A DNA stretch of 64,000 nt, taken from CAVRXZ01 sp963773035. GTDB lineage: Bacteria; Acidobacteriota; Vicinamibacteria; Vicinamibacterales; CAVVIG01. The stretch's first letter is position 1, and each line of letters starts with the position of its first letter. This document shows positions 9,219-18,457 of this stretch, piece after piece. The notes under the pieces are model-generated. The model was not told the origin of the DNA, ran no database searches, and saw only the letters and a list, made by a program, of their open reading frames with translations. The stretch covers positions 259,503-323,502 of the forward strand of contig CAVYZX010000005.1 in assembly GCA_963773035.1 (NCBI GenBank), in the 5' to 3' direction. The position numbers and the translations under genes are program-made.

Positions 9219-9847
9219 ATGCGTATAGGACTCATCGCTCCGTTCGCATTGTTGTTAATGCCGGGCCTGGAGGCTCAGAATCCCCCGCGCCCTCGATCTC
9301 GCCGCGACTCGACACCCCTCAGGTGCGCGTAATCGTGGCGACGCTGCAGCCGCGGACACCTGCTGACGCGAAGAACGGCCATGCCACAGACCGGGTGTTG
9401 ATCTATCTCGACGATGGCGTGATGACCCGAACGGAAGGCAACCAGACGACGAAAATCGAATTCCACCGTGGTGACGTTCGTTGGCGCCCGGCGAGCGGCG
9501 CCTACATCGCCGAAAATGTCAGCGACCACCCGATCCGGATTCTCGAGATCGACTTGAAGGGTCCCGCCGCGGGTCCCGCGCCGGTCTCCAAGCTCGATCC
9601 GGTGAAAACGGACCCCAAGCACTACAAGGTCGAGTTCGAGAACGAACACGTGCGCGTACTTCGCATCCATTTCGGGCCGCATGAAAAAGGTGAGACGCAC
9701 GAGCACATTTTGAATCGCGTCGTCTTGAATTTGAACGACCAGACCTCCGGAAAGGCAGACGACGTTCGCGTGGCCGGCGCCGCGACTCACGCCGAGGAGA
9801 ACACCTCCGACCAACCCGCGGACAGGATCGCCGTCGAGCTGAAATAA
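9219..9847 (+). pseudogene. Exported cupin-like protein, frameshifted in a C tract
   Basis: ATG at 9219 opens a good signal peptide (MRIGLIAPFALLLMPGLEAQ), but that frame stops at about 9330. A second frame, open from about 9281, continues as SPRLDTPQVRVIVATL and then two cupin-like beta repeats (IEFHRGDVRWRPASGAYIAEN; HVRVLRIHFGPHEKGETHEH). The join falls in the CCCCC run at 9282-9286: one extra C would give a continuous protein. Either a true one-base deletion or a consensus error. The second repeat keeps possible metal ligands (His...HEKGETHEH). Sits 16 nt after the hydrolase gene, likely the same transcript. Confidence 0.7.
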
Positions 9848-9904
9848 CCGCGTCAAAGGTAAGGTGTGCGGGCGGCTCGTTAAAGATGTTTCCGGAATCG
9901 ACGC

Positions 9905-11398
9905 TCAGTACGCTGCCGCACCCGTGCGCAACACGGGAGCCTGGCGCACGGCGTCGAGCTCGAGCAAGCCACGCTCGATCAACGAACGGACCTCGCCGCT
10001 GTTCCGGTACTCGGCCAGCAGCGTGCGCCGGCTGCTGGTGTACGCCTGGTCCATCGCGTAGGCGAGCACCGTTTCCATCACTACGCCTTCCTCGGTGTTC
10101 GTTTCTCTGAAACGGCGCTTGAAGTCTGCCAGCACGGGCGCAAAAGCGGGATTGTCCCATCGTTCGACGCCAGGAGCGAGGCGCAGGAAGTCATCCAGAA
10201 CCGTCACGTAGGAAGGGTTGGCAGGCCGGCGCCAGAACGCGACATCGGCACCGAACTCGCTGACGTAAGACGGAAGGTAGAGCGTGGCTTGAGCGGGCAC
10301 CCGGTCGATGAGTGCCGGATTGAAGCGGCGCACTTCGTCCGCGGAGAGCCCCGTGCGCTTGATGATCTCGATCAGCGAAATCGCGCGCGGCGTGCGCATG
10401 GCGTAGATCGAGGTTTGAGGCGTTGACCTGACGACGCTTCTGACATTGAACGTGTTGCCGAAGACCATCTCGGCGTAGAGATATGAGCGGAAGCCATAAC
10501 TCCGGTAGACCTGTTCGTAGTCCTTGCTCGGCAGCGTTCGCAGGTCGCGGGCCAGCTGCGAGCCGAGAAAGTATCGGGCGCGGACGTCCACTGCGCCCAG
10601 CTGCTCGCCGGCGATCAACGCCCGCCCGACGTTCGTGCCGCCGGCGTTGTGCTCGGAGAGCGCGGGGATGAACGATCCGTACTTTGTCGCGAGGACGGAC
10701 AAGTACGCGGCGCAGTAGGGCGCCTGGGTTGTCTGGTTTCGGTCTTGGATGGGGGTTGGTGAGAAATAGTTCAGTCGCTTCCAGTTCTTTTGTTGCCACT
10801 GGCAGAAACCAATGGCATTCGCCTTCGAGCGCCTCGTGCCGCTCAGGCCCGATTCGAAGATGACCTGCGCCAGGCCGATGTCCGCAGGCACGCCGAACCG
10901 CTCGTAGATAGCGCCCCAGTCCGCGAGGAATTGACCGTACCTCGGCGCGTTCATGAGGAGCGCGTCTCCACGAGTCGAGTTGTGCAGCACCGGTCCGGCG
11001 GCGCGTTCGACGAGCAGTGCCACCTGCTCCCGCCGTTCACTCAATTTGCGCGCGAGGGGTTGACCGTCGAGGATCCGGGCGATCGTGGGATCGGTCCAGA
11101 CGGCGCGGCGCGTCCAGTCTGCTTTTACCGGAAATGTCGCGAGGAGCCGTCCGTCAACAGCGCTGCCAAACGCGATCGATCCGTCGGGAATGGTGAAGAC
11201 GTGGCGCCAGAATGCGTAGCCCGGCCTGAACGTCTGCATCGCGGCGACGTCCGCGCGCAGGCGCGCCTCGACGGGATTGTCGATTGCTTGCGGCTCATCG
11301 ACCGTGGCGGCCTTCTCGGTCGAGCGCATGAAATTCGACGCGGCCAACGGAATCGCCAGGCACAGCACGGCGAGCGCCAGGATGGCTTTCCTTCTCAT
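9905..11398 (-). CDS. Exported lytic transglycosylase (SLT-like) with LysM-like segment
   Basis: 497 residues from the ATG at 11398, which starts the signal peptide MRRKAILALAVLCLAIPLAAS. The catalytic region shows GLAQVIFESGLSG, where the Glu-Ser pair is the expected catalytic motif of SLT enzymes. It is followed by AIGFCQWQQKNW and a downstream SEHNAGGTNVG segment, which match the later SLT motifs. A LysM-like stretch (ISLIEIIKRTGLSADEVRRFNP) lies about two-thirds in and would help bind peptidoglycan. Predicted periplasmic cell-wall remodelling enzyme. It is convergent with the cupin-like gene and transcribed away from the TetR gene. Confidence 0.8.
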   Translation of the reverse strand: MRRKAILALAVLCLAIPLAASNFMRSTEKAATVDEPQAIDNPVEARLRADVAAMQTFRPGYAFWRHVFTIPDGSIAFGSAVDGRLLATFPVKADWTRRAVWTDPTIARILDGQPLARKLSERREQVALLVERAAGPVLHNSTRGDALLMNAPRYGQFLADWGAIYERFGVPADIGLAQVIFESGLSGTRRSKANAIGFCQWQQKNWKRLNYFSPTPIQDRNQTTQAPYCAAYLSVLATKYGSFIPALSEHNAGGTNVGRALIAGEQLGAVDVRARYFLGSQLARDLRTLPSKDYEQVYRSYGFRSYLYAEMVFGNTFNVRSVVRSTPQTSIYAMRTPRAISLIEIIKRTGLSADEVRRFNPALIDRVPAQATLYLPSYVSEFGADVAFWRRPANPSYVTVLDDFLRLAPGVERWDNPAFAPVLADFKRRFRETNTEEGVVMETVLAYAMDQAYTSSRRTLLAEYRNSGEVRSLIERGLLELDAVRQAPVLRTGAAAY

Positions 11399-11625
11399 CG
11401 CATTTGTTGGGTGATGTGTCGGGATCGTGCAATCGATGCGCCCACGCGCCTCGGTGAAAATCAGGCCTTCCAGTGTCCCTTTCATGCGAAGTGTCGCAAT
11501 CTGGGTCAGGAGCGGGTGACGAGTTTGAACCTGCGATCCGGAAATTGCAGCAGGGGGCGTGAAATCGTGCGAAGAACGCGTCCGCACGATGCACGCGTTC
11601 TGGCCTTCGCGCGACGCTGGCCCGG

Positions 11626-12279
11626 CTAACGGGGGAGCAGTCCGGCAATCATCACGTCCACGATGAAGCGCGCGTAGCGAGTGAGTGCCCAGCCCCGGCG
11701 GCGGACGAGCAGGTCGTACAGTTCGGGCGAGCTGCATGCCCACAACAGGTCGGCGGCTTGACTCGGCCGCATCCCCGCGCGCAGATGACCCGCGCGGGCG
11801 AGCCTTCGCGCGTTGCGACGCATTCGCGTCAGCCTGGCGAGATCAAGCTCTTGCCGCAGCCGCGCCATCTCGGCGTCGGTCGTCGCCCCGGCCGCGACCA
11901 ACAGGAGGATCGGCATCACCTTCGGCGCGACCTCGGTCGTCAACTGTCCCCACCCCTCGATGACGCGACGCGGATCGCGTTCCTCTTTCTGCAGCGCGTT
12001 CGACCGCCGCTCGGCGTGCACCGGCCCTTCACCGGCCAATCCCCGTTCGCGAATGGCGCGCACGAGCCCGGTTTTGCTGCCAAACGTCTTGTAAATGGTC
12101 TCTTGAGATACGCCGGCCTCGGCGGCGACCGCGGGTATCGTGGTCGCCTGGAATCCGTCCCGCAGGAACAGCCGTTCGGCGGCATCGACGATGGCCCTCT
12201 GCTTGTGGAGCGCGCGGGCTCGGCGGCTCGTCGCGTCGTAGCGACGCCGACGCTTGACGGCGGCGGGTTTCGGAGGCAT
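11626..12279 (-). CDS. TetR-family transcriptional regulator
   Basis: 217 residues. The basic N-terminal tail (KRRRRYDATSRRARALHKQ) precedes a classical TetR helix-turn-helix: IVDAAERLFLRDGFQATTI, then VAAEAGVSQETIYKTFGSK. The C-terminal ligand domain is variable, as usual. It is divergent from the SnoaL/NmrA-like pair across a 54-bp spacer that holds a perfect 7-bp inverted repeat, so it most likely represses itself and that operon. Inducer unknown. Confidence 0.88.
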   Translation of the reverse strand: MPPKPAAVKRRRRYDATSRRARALHKQRAIVDAAERLFLRDGFQATTIPAVAAEAGVSQETIYKTFGSKTGLVRAIRERGLAGEGPVHAERRSNALQKEERDPRRVIEGWGQLTTEVAPKVMPILLLVAAGATTDAEMARLRQELDLARLTRMRRNARRLARAGHLRAGMRPSQAADLLWACSSPELYDLLVRRRGWALTRYARFIVDVMIAGLLPR

Positions 12280-12294
12280 AGTGGCCTATATCAG

Positions 12295-12310
12295 ATACAG
12301 TACACTGTAT
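12295..12310. promoter_or_regulatory. Palindromic operator, probably for the adjacent TetR protein
   Basis: ATACAGT-AC-ACTGTAT: two perfect 7-bp arms with a 2-bp centre in the 54-bp spacer between the divergent TetR gene and the SnoaL-like gene. Size and position fit a TetR-family operator. The SnoaL gene's ribosome-binding site (AAGGAG) lies just downstream. Inference from sequence only. Confidence 0.65.
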
Positions 12311-12333
12311 TTAATATGTATCAAGGAGAAGTT

Positions 12334-12768
12334 ATGACGAACCTCGTGCCCGGAGATCAGGGCAACGGTGTGCTGGGTCGACTGATTCAGGCCACGAATG
12401 CCCACGACATCGACGCCATCGTGGCCTGCTTCGCATCGGACTACCGGAACGAAACGCCGGCCCACCCAACGCGGAGCTTCATCGGCCGCGATCAGGTGCG
12501 ACGGAATTGGGAGCAGATTCTCGGTTTTGTACCTGACATCCACGCGAAGGTGCTCCGCTCGTCGGTTGACGACGGCGTGGTCTGGTCTGAGTGGGAGCAG
12601 CACGGGACGCGGCGCGACGGCACGCCCCATCTCATGCGCGGCGTGATTATCTTCGGCGTCGAGTACGACGCAATCGTCTGGGCGCGCTTTTATCTGGAGC
12701 CAGTCCAGAACGAGGGCGGCGACGTGGACCACGCAGTGCGAGCTCAGGTCGCGCCGCAAGGGGCATGA
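12334..12768 (+). CDS. SnoaL/NTF2-like small protein
   Basis: 144 residues from the ATG at 12334, placed by an AAGGAG about six bases upstream. The pattern is that of SnoaL-like polyketide-cyclase/NTF2-fold proteins: LIQATNAHDIDAIVACFASDY near the start, FIGRDQVRRNWEQIL, then paired strands WSEWEQHGTR and GVIIFGVE. Such proteins bind small hydrophobic ligands or act as isomerases or hydrolases. The stop overlaps the next gene's start (ATGA), so both are translated together. Likely controlled by the divergent TetR protein through the operator in front of it. Confidence 0.8.
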   Translation: MTNLVPGDQGNGVLGRLIQATNAHDIDAIVACFASDYRNETPAHPTRSFIGRDQVRRNWEQILGFVPDIHAKVLRSSVDDGVVWSEWEQHGTRRDGTPHLMRGVIIFGVEYDAIVWARFYLEPVQNEGGDVDHAVRAQVAPQGA

Positions 12769-13667
12769 TTCTCGTCGCTGGCGGTAGCGGGCGGTTGGGC
12801 TCGCTGCTTGTGCAACGACTCGTCGCGGGCGGGGCGACGGTGCGGGTGTTCGGGCGCACCCGCGCACGGGCCGCGCATCTCGACGCCGCGCCGGTCGAGA
12901 TCGTCGAGGGCGACGTACGCGTCGCCTCGGATGCTCAGCGGGCTGTCGCCGGCGCAAATGTGGTCGTGAGCGCCGTCCACGGTTTTGCGGGTCCAGGAGG
13001 TGTCTCGCCCGCTTCTGTGGATCGCGACGGCAACCGTCACCTGGTAGACGCCGCCGCGCAGGCAGGCGCAACAGTCATCCTCATGTCCGTCGTCGGCGCA
13101 TCAGCCGAGAGCCCGATGGAACTCTTTCGGATGAAGGACGCCGCCGAGCAGTATCTTCGTGCCAGCGGCACGCAGTGGACGATTGTGCGATCGACGGCCT
13201 TTCTAGAGACGTGGATCGATCTGATCGCCGACACAGCGGATCGTGCCGGCCGCGTTGTGGTGTTCGGCCGGGGCCAGAACCCGATTAACTTCATCTCCGT
13301 CCACGATGTCGCCGTACTTGTCGACCGCGTGATCGGTGATCAGGAAGCCCGCGGGCACACAATAGAAATCGGTGGGCCGGAGAACCTGACGTTGACCCGC
13401 CTCGCGACCGCAATCCAGGCCGCGGGTCCAACCGTCGCACCGCGGCACGTACCGAGAGCGGCCCTCAAGGCAATGTCGGTGCTTCTCCGTCCCTTCTGGC
13501 CGGAACGCGCACGTCAAGGAGCGGCCGCCCTCGCGCTCGACACGATGGATCTGCGCTTCGATCCCATGGCTGTCCGCGCGCGATATCCGGACATTTCGCT
13601 CACCTCAACCTCTGAGTTACTGGCGCTGTTTTCGCGACAGAAACGTGCCTTGAAGAGTGCTGTGTAG
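12765..13667 (+). CDS. NmrA-like atypical short-chain dehydrogenase (NAD(P)-binding)
   Basis: 300 residues. The Rossmann nucleotide-binding loop GGSGRLG lies at residues 6-12, followed by a second strand ending VFGRTR, which suggests NADP binding. VEIVEGDVR and VVSAVHG match the third and fourth strands of the family. There is no YxxxK active site, as in NmrA/HSCARG-type proteins. The start is the ATG of an ATGA overlap with the SnoaL-like gene. It may reduce a small electrophile or sense redox state; substrate unknown. Confidence 0.82.
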   Translation: MILVAGGSGRLGSLLVQRLVAGGATVRVFGRTRARAAHLDAAPVEIVEGDVRVASDAQRAVAGANVVVSAVHGFAGPGGVSPASVDRDGNRHLVDAAAQAGATVILMSVVGASAESPMELFRMKDAAEQYLRASGTQWTIVRSTAFLETWIDLIADTADRAGRVVVFGRGQNPINFISVHDVAVLVDRVIGDQEARGHTIEIGGPENLTLTRLATAIQAAGPTVAPRHVPRAALKAMSVLLRPFWPERARQGAAALALDTMDLRFDPMAVRARYPDISLTSTSELLALFSRQKRALKSAV

Positions 13668-13751
13668 TTCGAGTCCAGCGGCCGTTCCTCCTGAGCGATA
13701 ACGCCGTCTGGTCTGGCAACTCCCAGCGTCAGGTGGCACGATGAGGGCACT

Positions 13752-14423
13752 ATGACCGCCTTCAGCCCGGACTACTTCATCCACGCCGCAAACGTCCTGC
13801 TGCTCGTGGCCTATAGCGTGCGCGACATCCTGTGGCTGCGCCTGTTCGCCGTGGGGGCGTCGGTGATCTCGATCCCGTATTTCCTGCTGCAACCCACGAC
13901 TCTGCGGGCGCCGCTCGTCTGGACCGTGGTCTTTGCCGGAATCAACCTGCTCCAGTCGTGGCGCCTCTTTATCGAGCGCCGTCCGGTGCAACTCTCGCCG
14001 GAGGAGGAGGAAGTCCGTCGGCTCGTGTTCAGCGATCTGCCCCACCGAAAGGTCCTGCAGGTTCTGAACATCGGATCCTGGACGACGGCTGCAGCAGGGG
14101 AAAGACTCATCGTCCGCGGCACGCTTCCCGATGCGGTCCTGCTCATCCTCCGCGGAACGGTGCAGGTGGCGAGGAACGGACAGATCATTGGCGAATTGCA
14201 TTCGGGGGAATTCGTTGGCTCGAGTCTCATTCTCAGCGGCGTCACGCCTGACGTGGATGCCGTGACGACTGAGCCGGTCCGGGCCCTGCGCTGGGAGGTG
14301 GCTGCGCTAGAGAAGTACCTGGCCGCCAATCCCGAAACCCGGAGCGTGATGCAGCGGCACCTCGTCCGCGATCTGGCGGGAAAGGTAGAGCGCCTGAGCA
14401 AGACCGGGGAGATCAAGAATTGA
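13752..14423 (+). CDS. Popeye-like membrane protein with cyclic-nucleotide-binding-like domain
   Basis: 223 residues. Three hydrophobic segments within residues about 9-75 (FIHAANVLLLVAYSV; WLRLFAVGASVISIPYFLL; LVWTVVFAGINLLQSW) are followed by a cytoplasmic beta-barrel domain of the cNMP-binding type (LILRGTVQVARNGQIIGELH, then GEFVGSSLIL). Three membrane passes plus this domain is the Popeye (POPDC) architecture known from animals and with bacterial relatives. The phosphate-binding cassette is not canonical (no clear FGE...R-A signature), as in Popeye proteins. It stands alone downstream of the NmrA-like gene with an 84-nt gap, probably separately expressed. Confidence 0.75.
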   Translation: MTAFSPDYFIHAANVLLLVAYSVRDILWLRLFAVGASVISIPYFLLQPTTLRAPLVWTVVFAGINLLQSWRLFIERRPVQLSPEEEEVRRLVFSDLPHRKVLQVLNIGSWTTAAAGERLIVRGTLPDAVLLILRGTVQVARNGQIIGELHSGEFVGSSLILSGVTPDVDAVTTEPVRALRWEVAALEKYLAANPETRSVMQRHLVRDLAGKVERLSKTGEIKN

Positions 14424-14596
14424 TGTCGCTGGAACGGACAGCGCGCTGGACGTGACGCTTCGGGAACGCGCGACCAGGACCTGGCTTGAGATAATGCTCG
14501 AACTGGATGGTGCGTTTCTGGTTGCGAACTCTCGTACCGTGTCGCGCAACGCCGAGATGTCGCGCTCGGGTTGGCCTCCGAGAGGCGCCGCTAACG

Positions 14597-15451
14597 CTAC
14601 CCTCGCGCAAGCGCGGCTTCCAATGCACGTCTCGTGAAAACCGGAACCATGGCTCGTCGGTACGATTCGCTCGCGTGGATGTCGGAGTTGACGTCCGCCA
14701 AGTCGTTCCCTGCGAGCTGCGCCGCGGCCTCGATGCTGTCCTTGGAAGCCGGCTTGCCCGTCAATGCCTTCTCGACCTTCACTAATCGGATGGCATATGT
14801 GCTGGCGCCGGTGAGTCCGACGCGAGCCGATCGAATCACGCCCTCGCTGATATCGAGCGCCGCCCCGACGCCGACAATCGCAAAGTGCGAGGCGCGCTGG
14901 CGAAGCTTGGCGTACGCAGCCGTGCGCACCGGCACAAATTGCACGCCGGCGATGATTTCCTCAGCGGCTAGATCGACGGTGAAAAACCCTTGGAAGAATT
15001 CCGACGCCTTCACGGCTCGCCACCCCTTGGGTCCCTTGACGTGAATCTCCGCGTCGAGCGCCAGCATCATGGCCGGGTAATCGGATGCCGGATCGGCATG
15101 TGCGAGGCTGCCGCCAAGCGTGCCGCGGTTGCGGACCTGCGGATCGCCAATCGATCCGGCAGCATCGGCAAGGGCAGGACACTTCGCTCGCAGCAGCGCC
15201 GACGTCGCGACGTCGTGGTGAACCGTGCCGGCGCCGATTTCGATCTTGCCGTCCTTCTCGCGGATGCCGGCAAAACCCGCCATGCGCGCGATATCGATCA
15301 GGACGCCGACCTCGCTCAGCCGGAACTTCATCAGCGGAACCAGGCTGTGGCCGCCCGCGATCAGCTTCCCTTTGCCCTTTGCCGCCTGCAGCCTGGCCAG
15401 CGCATCGTCGAGCGATGTCGCGCGTTCGTATTCGAATGCGGTGGGAATCAC
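14597..15451 (-). CDS. Molybdenum hydroxylase FAD subunit (CoxM-like)
   Basis: 284 residues from a GTG at 15451 that overlaps the large-subunit stop (GTGA). FAD-binding motifs are AGGHSLVPLM near residue 35 and TLGGSLAHADPASDYP near residue 110, both diagnostic for the medium subunit of the xanthine dehydrogenase/CO dehydrogenase family. The C-terminal CoxM-type domain follows. It passes electrons from the 2Fe-2S subunit to a quinone or other acceptor. Last gene of the S-L-M operon. Confidence 0.88.
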   Translation of the reverse strand: MIPTAFEYERATSLDDALARLQAAKGKGKLIAGGHSLVPLMKFRLSEVGVLIDIARMAGFAGIREKDGKIEIGAGTVHHDVATSALLRAKCPALADAAGSIGDPQVRNRGTLGGSLAHADPASDYPAMMLALDAEIHVKGPKGWRAVKASEFFQGFFTVDLAAEEIIAGVQFVPVRTAAYAKLRQRASHFAIVGVGAALDISEGVIRSARVGLTGASTYAIRLVKVEKALTGKPASKDSIEAAAQLAGNDLADVNSDIHASESYRRAMVPVFTRRALEAALARG

Positions 15452-17808
15452 GCCTGGCCTCCGTGAATGATCCGCCACAGCTTTTCAGGCCGCAGCATCA
15501 TGTCGATATGTCTGACTCCGAACTCGCTCAGCGCGTCGACGGCGGCAGAGACGATGCACGGCGTTGAGCCGAGCGTCCCGGCCTCTCCCACGCCCTTCGC
15601 GCCCAGCGGATTGACCGGCGTGGGCGTTACCGTGTTGTCGAGCTCGAAGCGCGGAAAGTCGGTGGCTCGCGGGATGGCGTAGTCCATGAACGACCCGGTC
15701 ACGAGTTGTCCATCGTCGTTGTACACCACCTCTTCGATCATGGCCTGCCCGATGCCTTGAGCCAGCCCCCCGTGTATCTGGCCTTCGACGATGAGCGGAT
15801 TGATCAGGTGGCCGGCGTCATCGACACAGACGAACTTCAAGAGCGTGGGTTCGCCCGTCTCTCGATCGATTTCGAGCATCGAAATGTGGCACCCAAACGG
15901 GTAGGTGTTGTTACTCGGCTCGAAGAATGCTTCCTCGCTGAGACCCGGCTCAAGGCCCTCAGGCAACGGGACTGGCCGGTAGGCGAAGGCGGCAACCTCG
16001 TTGAACGACTTCCCCGAGGCCGGAGACCCTTTGACGGAGATCCGGCCATTCTCGAACACGAGGTCGTCTTCGTGCGCCTCCAACATCGACGCCGCGAACT
16101 TCGCCATCTTCGTTCGCACCTTGGTGCCGGCCATGTGGAGCGCGGCGCCTCCGACGGCTTGAGAACGGCTGCCAAACGTTCCAATGCCCTGCTTCACGAC
16201 GCCCGTGTCTCCATGGTGAATGGTGACGTGCTCCATCGGGACACCGAATTGATCCCCGAGCATCTGCGCGAACGTCGTTTCGTTGCCCTGCCCGTGCGGC
16301 GAAACTCCGGTCGTCGCGCTGATCCGGCCGTCCCGTTCGATGGTGACCTGCGAATGCTCCCAACCACCGACCGACAGAATCGCAGAAGGGCCAATGCCGC
16401 ACACTTCCACATACATGGAAAGTCCGAGACCCACGAGCCGGCCTTGAGCCTTCGCGGCATCTCGTTCAGCCTTCAACTTGTTCCAATCGGCAATCTTCAA
16501 CGCATGGTCGAGCGCCTTCTCGTACTCGCCCGAGTCGTATACCAGTCCCATCTGCGTCTGGAAAGGAAACTGCTTCGGCTGAATGAAGTTCTTGCGGCGG
16601 ACGTCCGCCGGGTCCAGCTTGAGCTCGCGCGCGAGCATGTCCAGCGCCCGTTCAACGAAGTAGGAAGCCTCCGGTCGGCCAGCACCTCGATAGGAGTCGG
16701 TGGGCATCTTGTTCGTGAAGACTTCGGTCACGGTCACTCTGATCGCCGGGATGTCGTAGGTGGCGTTTGCCATCAGCATCGTCAGCGTGGGGATCGCGGC
16801 CGTGAGCAGCATGTGGTAGGCGCCGATATCGGCGATGAGACGGAGCTTCAGGCCGAGCACCGTGCCGTCGCGTTTGGCGGCGAGATCCACATACCCGAGG
16901 ATGTCGCGCCCGTGAGTTGTGGCCAGGAAAGCCTCGGAGCGCTCCTCTATCCACTTGATAGGTAGGGCGAGACGCTTGGAGATTGCAGCCGCTACATACT
17001 CTTCGCCGAAGACATTGGCCTTCGCGCCGAACGCACCACCCACTTCCGGCGCGATGGCGCGGACCTGGTCTTGTCCCAGGCCGTTCATCGCCGCTATCAG
17101 CGAGCGGAGGATGTGTGGGGTCTGTGTTGATGACCAAATGGTCATCGTGCCTTTCCCAGGCTCGTAGTGGGCCACGACGCCGCGCGGCTCGATCGCGGTT
17201 GGTGCGAGGCGCTGGTTCAGCATCCGCTGAGAGATCACGACATCAGCTTCGGCAAATGCTTTGTCGATAGCCGAATCATCGACGCCGCCCGGGGAGACGC
17301 CTGTGCCACCCGGAATACCGCCTATGGAAATGTTGTTCGGGAAGGCGGGATGGATGACGGCCGGCTGCCCGGTCATCGCCAGTTCGGGATCGACCACCGC
17401 GGGAAGCGGATCGTAGTCAACGACGATCGCGTCCACAGCATCTCGAGCTACGTAACGGTTGCTCGCGACCACGACGGCAACCGGTTCGCCGACGTACCGG
17501 ACGACGTCAACGGCCATTGCTCGATGCTCTGGAGCGGGAAATGGCGTGGCGATCGGCATGGGCCCGATGAGCGGGACCAGGTCGGCGCCCGTGAAGACTG
17601 CCTCGACGCCGTCCATCGCCTGGGCCGCGCTCGTGTCGATCGACACGATGCGGCCGTGCGCAACCTCACTGCGCTTGAACGCCAGGTGCTGCATGCCGGC
17701 AATCTTGATGTCGTCGACGTAGGTGGCGCGCCCCTGGATCAGACGCGGATCCTCACGCCGTTTGATGCGTTGTCCAATGAGCTTTGGTAACACAGGAGAC
17801 ACGGCCAT
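15448..17808 (-). CDS. Molybdenum hydroxylase large subunit (form II CoxL-like)
   Basis: 786 residues, the usual length for this subunit. The active-site loop reads YRGAGR, the form II signature, rather than the AYRCSFR of true aerobic CO dehydrogenase. The C-terminal GVGEAG supplies the conserved catalytic Glu of the family. GQGNETTFAQ and other molybdopterin-binding glycine-rich loops are present. Predicted to hydroxylate an aldehyde, purine or aromatic substrate rather than CO. Gene order S-L-M on the minus strand, 3 nt after the small subunit. Confidence 0.9.
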   Translation of the reverse strand: MAVSPVLPKLIGQRIKRREDPRLIQGRATYVDDIKIAGMQHLAFKRSEVAHGRIVSIDTSAAQAMDGVEAVFTGADLVPLIGPMPIATPFPAPEHRAMAVDVVRYVGEPVAVVVASNRYVARDAVDAIVVDYDPLPAVVDPELAMTGQPAVIHPAFPNNISIGGIPGGTGVSPGGVDDSAIDKAFAEADVVISQRMLNQRLAPTAIEPRGVVAHYEPGKGTMTIWSSTQTPHILRSLIAAMNGLGQDQVRAIAPEVGGAFGAKANVFGEEYVAAAISKRLALPIKWIEERSEAFLATTHGRDILGYVDLAAKRDGTVLGLKLRLIADIGAYHMLLTAAIPTLTMLMANATYDIPAIRVTVTEVFTNKMPTDSYRGAGRPEASYFVERALDMLARELKLDPADVRRKNFIQPKQFPFQTQMGLVYDSGEYEKALDHALKIADWNKLKAERDAAKAQGRLVGLGLSMYVEVCGIGPSAILSVGGWEHSQVTIERDGRISATTGVSPHGQGNETTFAQMLGDQFGVPMEHVTIHHGDTGVVKQGIGTFGSRSQAVGGAALHMAGTKVRTKMAKFAASMLEAHEDDLVFENGRISVKGSPASGKSFNEVAAFAYRPVPLPEGLEPGLSEEAFFEPSNNTYPFGCHISMLEIDRETGEPTLLKFVCVDDAGHLINPLIVEGQIHGGLAQGIGQAMIEEVVYNDDGQLVTGSFMDYAIPRATDFPRFELDNTVTPTPVNPLGAKGVGEAGTLGSTPCIVSAAVDALSEFGVRHIDMMLRPEKLWRIIHGGQA

Positions 17809-17811
17809 GGC

Positions 17812-18273
17812 CTACCTCTTATTCGCAGCGTTTTGAATGGCGTTGACGATGTGCTGATAGCCCGTGCAGCGGCAGAAGTTTCCAATGATGCCCTCGCGAA
17901 TTTCCCGCTCACTCGGCTTCGGATTCTCATCCAGGAGGCTGACCGCCGACATGATCATCCCCGGCGTGCAGTAGCCGCACTGAAGGCCGTGTTCCTCCCA
18001 GAATCCTTCCTGCAACGGATGAAGCTGGCCATCCTTCGCCAACCCCTCGATGGTCTTCACCTCGGAGCCGTCGGCCTGGACGGTGAAGATCGTGCAGGAC
18101 TTCGCGCTGCGACCATCGACAAGGACGGTGCAGGCGCCGCACTGGCTGGTATCACACCCGACGTGCGTTCCCGTCAGGTTGAGATGCTCTCGCAGAAAGT
18201 GCACGAGCAGCAGTCGGGGTTCGACGCTTGCTTTGCGGACCCTGCCATTGACCGTTATGGAGACAGTGACCAT
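17812..18273 (-). CDS. Molybdenum hydroxylase 2Fe-2S subunit (CoxS-like)
   Basis: 153 residues. The plant-type ferredoxin cluster uses Cys40, Cys45, Cys48 and Cys60 (CDTSQCGAC...C). The second, helical cluster domain uses Cys99, Cys102, Cys134 and Cys136 (CGYC...CRC), followed by TGYQ. All eight ligands are intact. First gene of the operon with the large and FAD subunits; it carries electrons from the molybdenum centre to FAD. Confidence 0.92.
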   Translation of the reverse strand: MVTVSITVNGRVRKASVEPRLLLVHFLREHLNLTGTHVGCDTSQCGACTVLVDGRSAKSCTIFTVQADGSEVKTIEGLAKDGQLHPLQEGFWEEHGLQCGYCTPGMIMSAVSLLDENPKPSEREIREGIIGNFCRCTGYQHIVNAIQNAANKR

Positions 18274-18457
18274 TCGTTCCTCTCGTTGAAGTGGAGCGAA
18301 TAGCCTACGTCAGAACTGACACAAAATGCTGCGAATGTGGCTCGAACACGAGGGCTTTCTGCGGGCAGCACAGACAGCTTGACTGGGCCCGGAGCAGCTC
18401 GTGTCACAGCTCTACGGACGACTTCTGCTGACCCGGAACGGCGAACCTTTTACCCGA

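Noticed and set aside
15706..16965. 419-codon plus-strand open frame
   Set aside because: Lies antisense within the CoxL-like gene; composition is that of a complementary-strand shadow.
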